Below, piece after piece: positions 37,654-41,381 of a stretch of DNA of 41,381 bases (positions within the stretch are counted from its first letter, which is position 1; every line of letters starts with the position of its first letter). The notes under the pieces were generated by a model, which saw only the letters and a list, made by a program, of their open reading frames with translations, was not told where the DNA came from and did no database searches. The stretch spans positions 1 through 41,381 of the forward strand of contig MWEZ01000004.1 in the NCBI GenBank assembly GCA_002071335.1. The letters are read 5' to 3'. Position numbers and translations under genes: made by a program. Source of the stretch: Verrucomicrobia bacterium ADurb.Bin018 (GTDB lineage Bacteria > Verrucomicrobiota > Kiritimatiellia > CAIQIC01 > Lenti-01).

Positions 37654-39105
37654 TCAGGGTTGGAAACGGAAGTTGACGAACTGCCACGGATCGCTGGTGT
37701 CAGGGGTGGCCTCGTGATTTTCGGCAAAGAAAACACGGTGGCGTTGCAGGGGCGACCAAGTGGAATGCTGGGAGACCAGCCGGCCCAGATAGGGTGCGGC
37801 ATGGCGCAAGATTTCCTCGTGCGGCAGGTCCTCGGGCAAGTGAATGCCGCGGTCAGGGTTGGCAATGGCCCACAGCACGGCGGCCAGCATTCCCGCGGCC
37901 ACTTGGACGGCTGTGGCGTTGGAATGCGGCACTTTCTTGCGGGCTTCCGCTGCGGAAAGGATGGAGCCCGTCCACCACGCCTGGAACTTGGGCCCCATGA
38001 GTAGCGCGCCCATCCGGTCGTCACCTTCGCTGATTTCGTCGGTGATGATCCGCTTGTTGGTTTGCAACTCATAATTGCGGCAGCGCATTTCATGCAAGGA
38101 GGCCAAGGTATCGTTGGAAGGCATATAGGCGTAGTGCACCGTGGGGCGGTACACCACCCGTCCGCGCCGGCGCACGGTCAAGGCGTGGGAAATGGTGAAG
38201 GCTTCGCCGTGCGTGACCAGCATGCCCACGATCTCCTGATCCGGCACCCACGAGCGAACCAGCGTATTCATGCCCATCTGTGGCAGGATGATTTGGTTGC
38301 CGGGGCCGTTTTGCGGCACAATGGCCAGCGGGGGCAGGCGTTTCTCATGGGTACCCCACCCCAGCTCGCTGGGCGAGATGGCTTCTTCCCACATTCCCTC
38401 GATGCTCCATGTGCCGACAAACTCTTCGTGGCGCTTGGGTACGCGGCTGAGCTGCCGATCCCACTCGCTGCAATGGATCACCCGCACGCCGACCGCCCGG
38501 GCCAGTTCGGCGAATTCGCCATCTTCCATCAGGCGCTGCAAGCGCCGGGCGCTGCCGCGGGTCATGCGGTTCTTCTTCAGGATGTGCTGGCCAATATCCA
38601 GCAAGCCGCGCTTCACAAAATGCGAAATCAGGCCGGGGTTGGCGCCGTGATCCAGAACGGCTGTGGGGGCGTGGCGCGGGGCGGCGGCCATGGCGGCCAG
38701 TACCTTGTTGTAGCGCACATACAGGGACTTTTCGAAAGTGGTGCGTTGCGTGCTGGCGCCGGTGCTGTCCCAGGACTCCAGCGAGGTGTTGACGTAGAGC
38801 ACGCCGTTCTTGCGCGCCCATTCCATGATATCGAAGCAGTCAATGCTCCATGCCAAATCCACAATGATCCCGCCGGCTTCGACATAAGTGGACAGCAGCC
38901 GGGCCAGATTGATGGCGGTGACGCGCTCGCGCACATAGCGCACGCCCTTGGCGGTCCATGGCCGCAAGGCTTCCGTGCAATCGGCAAAGTCAATGACCGT
39001 GATGCGGTTCAGCGGCACGCGCAGATGGCGCGGCAGCATTTTGAGCAGGGTTTGCGCCACAATGCCAAAGCCGATAAGCAAAATGCGTCCGTGAAAATCT
39101 CTCAT
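37654..39105 (-). CDS. Homospermidine synthase
   Basis: The 483-residue protein matches bacterial homospermidine synthase in length (about 480) and pattern. It begins with an N-terminal Rossmann fold (HGRILLIGFGIVAQTLLKMLPRH, shown in part, residues 5-20) for NAD, followed by ITVIDFAD, then DLAWSIDCFDIMEWARKNG and YVNTSLESWD (about 78-112). HGANPGLISHFVKRGL (about 157-172) is the conserved segment near the active site. The enzyme transfers an aminobutyl group to putrescine in an NAD-dependent reaction to give homospermidine, a polyamine. The ATG at 39105 has AGGAGAT upstream. The gene follows the diaminopropionate ammonia-lyase gene by 84 bp on the same strand, so they may form an operon. No arginine or ornithine decarboxylase is in view. 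Confidence 0.92.
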   Translation of the reverse strand: MRDFHGRILLIGFGIVAQTLLKMLPRHLRVPLNRITVIDFADCTEALRPWTAKGVRYVRERVTAINLARLLSTYVEAGGIIVDLAWSIDCFDIMEWARKNGVLYVNTSLESWDSTGASTQRTTFEKSLYVRYNKVLAAMAAAPRHAPTAVLDHGANPGLISHFVKRGLLDIGQHILKKNRMTRGSARRLQRLMEDGEFAELARAVGVRVIHCSEWDRQLSRVPKRHEEFVGTWSIEGMWEEAISPSELGWGTHEKRLPPLAIVPQNGPGNQIILPQMGMNTLVRSWVPDQEIVGMLVTHGEAFTISHALTVRRRGRVVYRPTVHYAYMPSNDTLASLHEMRCRNYELQTNKRIITDEISEGDDRMGALLMGPKFQAWWTGSILSAAEARKKVPHSNATAVQVAAGMLAAVLWAIANPDRGIHLPEDLPHEEILRHAAPYLGRLVSQHSTWSPLQRHRVFFAENHEATPDTSDPWQFVNFRFQP

Positions 39106-39188
39106 GTTTTATCTCCTGATTTGGGGCCGGCGCGGGGCCGGCCATTGCCGAATGGGCCACCTCCCTGAATTGGCGGATTGCAACCGCA

Positions 39189-40448
39189 CTACACCAAAGG
39201 GAAACGATATTCTTGCGGCACGGGATCGCTGCCTTCCCACACGACGCGCCGGAAATGGCCGGGGTCGGTGTTGCCTTCGGTGTTGATCAGCAGGATCTGC
39301 GAGTCCGGACCCAGTTTCATCCGGCGTTTCAGATCCTGCAGCGACTCGTGCTCCACAATGTACATCATGGCCGCCAAGGTGACCGCGCCCGATTCGCCGG
39401 ACACGATGAACGGATCGCCCGACACGGGCACCGCATACACCCGCATTCCCTTGGCCGCCACAAAATCCGGACACGACAAAAAGAAGTCCGCACAATGATC
39501 CAGAATCTCCCACGCGATGGGGCTGGGGTCGCCACAGGCGAGGCCGGCCATGATGGTATCCAGATCGCCGCCGACGGAGCGGGCTTGGCCCGTGCCTTGG
39601 CGCGCCGATTCATAGAGGCAGGCCGCGCGGTCCGGCTCCACCACCGTCATGACCGGGCGCGAATCGCCAAACAACCCGCGGTAATAACCGGCCACGGCGG
39701 CGGCCAGCGCCCCCACCCCGGCTTGCACAAACACGTGCGTGGGCCGCGCGATCCCCTGCCCGGCCAGTTGCTCCTGGATTTCCGTCATCATGGTGGTGTA
39801 GCCCTGCATGACCCAGCAAGGAATGTCCTCGTAGCCCGGCCATGAGGTGTCGGAAATGATCTGCCAGCCATTCGTTGCGGCATCGCGCATGACCATGCGC
39901 ACGGCGTCGTCATAGGTGCCGGCCACCACTTTGACCTGCGCGCCAAACGCCTCGATGGCTTTGATCCGTGCCCGCGAAGTGCGCTCGTGCACATAGATCA
40001 CGCAGCGGAAACCCAACTGCTTGGCAGCCCACGCCACCCCGCGGCCATGGTTGCCGTCGGTGGCGGTGGCGAAGCACAGGTCGCCCAACTGCGCGCGGGT
40101 TTTTTCCGATTTAAGCTCCGTCACGGTCAGTTCGCGGTCGCGAATGCCGAGCCGCTTGCGCAAAAATTGGTAGATGGCGAATGACCCGCCCAGCACCTTG
40201 AACGAGTCGAGACTCAAGCGTTGCGATTCATCCTTCACCCAAACCCCGCCCACGCCGATCAACTGCGCCAGGCCCGACAAACTTTTCAGCGGGCTCATCC
40301 GGTAGCCGTCCAATTGGCGGTGCAACTGGCGGGCAATGCCGGTGATGCCCGGTGGCAACAACCGCGTCAGGGCCGTGCAGGGGCTGGACACTCCGGCCCG
40401 GGAATTCTCCACCCAATCCAGCAAAGGTTTTGACGCAAGGTCAGCCAT
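39189..40448 (-). CDS. dpaL: Diaminopropionate ammonia-lyase
   Basis: A PLP fold-type II enzyme of 419 residues, close to E. coli YgeX/DpaL (about 400). The PLP lysine is in LDSFKVLGGSFA (Lys84). FATATDGNHGRGVAWAA (Asp131) carries the catalytic Asp of the family, and SDTSWPGYEDIP the second conserved Asp region. It converts 2,3-diaminopropionate to pyruvate and ammonia. I chose the ATG at 40448 because AAGGAGA lies about 6 bases upstream; the frame extends to 40511 without a better site. It lies 84 bp before homospermidine synthase. The tRNA-Met on the opposite strand begins 127 bp away. Confidence 0.92.
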   Translation of the reverse strand: MADLASKPLLDWVENSRAGVSSPCTALTRLLPPGITGIARQLHRQLDGYRMSPLKSLSGLAQLIGVGGVWVKDESQRLSLDSFKVLGGSFAIYQFLRKRLGIRDRELTVTELKSEKTRAQLGDLCFATATDGNHGRGVAWAAKQLGFRCVIYVHERTSRARIKAIEAFGAQVKVVAGTYDDAVRMVMRDAATNGWQIISDTSWPGYEDIPCWVMQGYTTMMTEIQEQLAGQGIARPTHVFVQAGVGALAAAVAGYYRGLFGDSRPVMTVVEPDRAACLYESARQGTGQARSVGGDLDTIMAGLACGDPSPIAWEILDHCADFFLSCPDFVAAKGMRVYAVPVSGDPFIVSGESGAVTLAAMMYIVEHESLQDLKRRMKLGPDSQILLINTEGNTDPGHFRRVVWEGSDPVPQEYRFPLV

Positions 40449-40521
40449 GACGTTCTCCTTATTCATGCGAATACCGCATCTTCGCCAGAACGAAATTATT
40501 ATCAAGCGCAAAGCGGGCTGG

Positions 40522-40550
40522 TTGACATCCGCGGGCCAGTTCCGTACATT
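40522..40550 (+). promoter_or_regulatory. Sigma-70-type promoter for tRNA-Met
   Basis: TTGACA (40522-40527), a 17-base spacer and TACATT (40545-40550) form a near-consensus promoter. Transcription would start near 40557, about 18 bases before the tRNA. The -35 is perfect. Confidence 0.75.
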
Positions 40551-40574
40551 CCCCGCGATTCAATCAATCCCTTT

Positions 40575-40650
40575 GGCGGGATAGCTCAGTTGGCAGAGCG
40601 GAGGACTCATAAGCCTTAGGTCGCCGGTTCGACCCCGGCTCCCGCCACCA
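40575..40650 (+). tRNA. tRNA-Met (anticodon CAU)
   Basis: The acceptor stem GGCGGGA (40575-40581) pairs with TCCCGCC (40640-40646), followed by A and an encoded CCA. The D arm is GCTCAGTTGGCAGAGC, the loop CTCATAA holds anticodon CAT, and the T arm is GCCGGTTCGACCCCGGC. The A31-G39 pair at the end of the anticodon stem is unpaired. The first acceptor pair is G-C, so it is not the initiator. Elongator Met is most likely, and tRNA-Ile2 with a modified C34 cannot be excluded by eye. Confidence 0.9.
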
Positions 40651-40658
40651 CCCCAAAA

Positions 40659-40700
40659 CCCCTGAAAATAAGGGCTTTTCGCCTATTTTCGGGGCTTTTT
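40659..40700 (+). terminator. Intrinsic terminator after tRNA-Met
   Basis: CCCCTGAAAATAAGGGC pairs, with small bulges, with GCCTATTTTCGGGG across a TTTTC loop and is followed by CTTTTTC. It starts 8 bases after the tRNA, so it should end the tRNA transcript. Confidence 0.7.
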
Positions 40701-40960
40701 CTTGCCCTTCCCTCTCTCTTGCCTTTGTCCCATATTGCCGCATTTAGCCCCCACTAACGGCCCAAAGTGTCCGCAAAGTGTCAGCACAATCTTTTCAATG
40801 CCCGCCTAGTCGAAACCCCGTTTTTGCCGTTTTCAGCCACGCCCCGTTTCCCCGCCCTTTGTGTTGACACCACGGTGTCCGCACTTTTGCCCCCAGCCCG
40901 CCGCCCCGCCAGCCACCCCGCCACCGACCCGCCCCGCGCCCCGGACGCGCCAGCGGGCAC
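40701..40960. other. C-rich non-coding stretch after tRNA-Met
   Basis: No recognisable gene. Direct repeats AAAGTGTC occur at 40764-40771 and 40775-40782, 11 bases apart. A palindrome with arms GACACC and GGTGTC (40866-40879) shares the GTGTC core and is followed by CGCA, as is the first direct repeat. The ORF on + across 40767-40964 is C-rich low-complexity sequence and looks spurious. Confidence 0.4.
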
Positions 40961-41146
40961 CTAGAGGCGTTTTGTCGGCCTGCAATCCTCCGGGCGCGGG
41001 CGCGGGAAGTCCGCCGGGCGCACATCATCATCCGGCGGCATCGGCCTCCCCCAGCCCGGAAAAGCGGCATCAATAAGCCCGGCAATCATCCACCAGCCGA
41101 ACGCGGCCATTGCCAGCACGCCCACAATCTTCAACGCCGTTTCCAT
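40961..41146 (-). CDS. Small single-pass membrane protein, unknown
   Basis: The 61-residue ORF has a hydrophobic segment (VGVLAMAAFGWWMIAGLIDAAF, residues about 8-29, shown to describe the helix) and a Pro/Asp/Arg-rich hydrophilic tail with PPDDDVRPADFPRPRPED. A membrane helix with a charged tail suggests a real small protein, but no family is recognised and no good ribosome binding site precedes the ATG at 41146. It may belong to an element inserted beside tRNA-Met. Confidence 0.4.
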   Translation of the reverse strand: METALKIVGVLAMAAFGWWMIAGLIDAAFPGWGRPMPPDDDVRPADFPRPRPEDCRPTKRL

Positions 41147-41192
41147 GCGGGAGAGTATGCGCCCGGCCCGGCCTCCTGTCCAGCCCCGCCGG

Positions 41193-41217
41193 AAACCCCC
41201 GTTTTACTGGGGTTTTT
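41193..41217. terminator. Bidirectional hairpin with T-run
   Basis: AAACCCC and GGGGTTT form a 7-bp stem around a 9-base loop, followed by TTT on the + strand and by a similar run on the minus strand. No + strand gene lies directly before it, so its role is unclear. Confidence 0.4.
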
Positions 41218-41228
41218 GCGTTACGTCG

Positions 41229-41244
41229 CATAATGCGCATTATG
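41229..41244. promoter_or_regulatory. Perfect 16-bp palindrome CATAATGCGCATTATG
   Basis: The sequence is its own reverse complement over 16 bases and lies in an AT-rich segment 77-92 bp upstream of the last ORF. This is typical for a dimeric repressor site. The regulator is not in view. Confidence 0.45.
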
Positions 41245-41294
41245 TTACTTAATTATCGCATGTAAATAACTGCACACAATGGGCTTGCATCCTG

Positions 41295-41317
41295 CCCTTT
41301 ATACTACGTATAAAGGG
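41295..41317. promoter_or_regulatory. Inverted repeat directly upstream of the last ORF
   Basis: Arms CCCTTTATAC (41295-41304) and GTATAAAGGG (41308-41317) are perfect complements around TAC. The right arm includes the putative ribosome binding site of the ORF at 41321. It could be an operator or a translation-blocking hairpin. Confidence 0.5.
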
Positions 41318-41320
41318 GGC

Positions 41321-41381
41321 ATGAAAACGCCCACGCCCTCCCGCATGAGCCCCCAAACCCGCGCCGCCGTCGCCGCCATCA
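41321..41381 (+). CDS. Start of an ORF cut by the window edge, unknown
   Basis: An ATG at 41321 follows AAAGGGGG and opens a frame of 20 codons (MKTPTPSRMSPQTRAAVAAI) that is still open at the end. A second ATG at 41345 is in frame. Too little is visible to assign a family. The palindromes upstream suggest a regulated or self-regulating gene. Confidence 0.4.
   Translation, partial: MKTPTPSRMSPQTRAAVAAI

Noticed and set aside
37501-38004. + strand ORF of 167 codons starting MVGAAGFEPATSRSQ
   Set aside because: Its start is the antisense of tRNA-Pro, a well-known artefact, and the rest is antisense to homospermidine synthase.
40767-40964. + strand ORF of 65 codons after tRNA-Met
   Set aside because: Low-complexity Pro/Ala/Arg sequence produced by C-rich DNA, with no ribosome binding site.

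Overview
The window is about 41 kb of GC-rich bacterial DNA. Several features point to the PVC superphylum (Verrucomicrobiota or Kiritimatiellota). There is a 16-kb gene for a secreted protein built from DUF11, lamin-tail and SdrD_B domains, and its tail carries the calcium-binding DxDxDG repeat and beta-sandwich ending common in that group. There is also a gingipain-type (C25) protease and short inverted repeats with TTCCA/TGGAA arms. The placement is an inference from gene style, not a phylogeny.

Left part (1-10.7 kb). A 5'-truncated release factor 3 gene and a translationally coupled pair (VTC polyphosphate-polymerase-like plus DUF4956 membrane protein) run on the + strand. They converge on a minus-strand series: DUF2079 membrane protein, a GT39-type glycosyltransferase cut in two by a complete IS4-family insertion sequence, a DinG-type helicase and a SurA/PrsA-like lipoprotein foldase. 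The IS has a 9-bp target duplication, and removing it restores an uninterrupted 541-codon frame.

Centre (10.8-19 kb). A compact minus-strand operon encodes, in order of transcription, a C25-family protease, a membrane-anchored HEAT-like protein, a secreted glycine-rich protein, a PqqD-type peptide-binding protein, a radical SAM/SPASM enzyme, a 58-residue Cys-containing peptide (11691-11867) and an HPr-kinase-like P-loop protein. I read this as an unusual RiPP (ribosomally made, modified peptide) pathway with its precursor gene. The coupling to a C25 protease and the lack of any transporter are what make it stand out.

19.3-35.4 kb holds one gene of 5335 codons. Its product has an N-terminal signal peptide, a DUF11-like domain that appears to be split by a lamin-tail domain, Cys-rich DUF11-like domains, five two-domain units of about 310 residues, seven tandem repeats of about 130 residues, seven SdrD_B domains and a C-terminal TSP3-like region. 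Upstream, 35.8-37.3 kb carries an overlapping pair (PF14907 nucleotidyltransferase and a SipW-like Ser/His S24/S26 peptidase). Both families often accompany PqqD and HprK-like proteins in peptide-modification clusters, so they may serve the same pathway.

Right part (37.5-41.4 kb). tRNA-Pro(UGG), homospermidine synthase and diaminopropionate ammonia-lyase lie on the minus strand, followed by tRNA-Met(CAU) on the + strand with its own promoter. Beyond this tRNA the sequence changes character: GC-rich and poor in genes, then an AT-rich segment with two strong palindromes in front of a truncated ORF. This could be the edge of an integrated element, but no integrase is visible.
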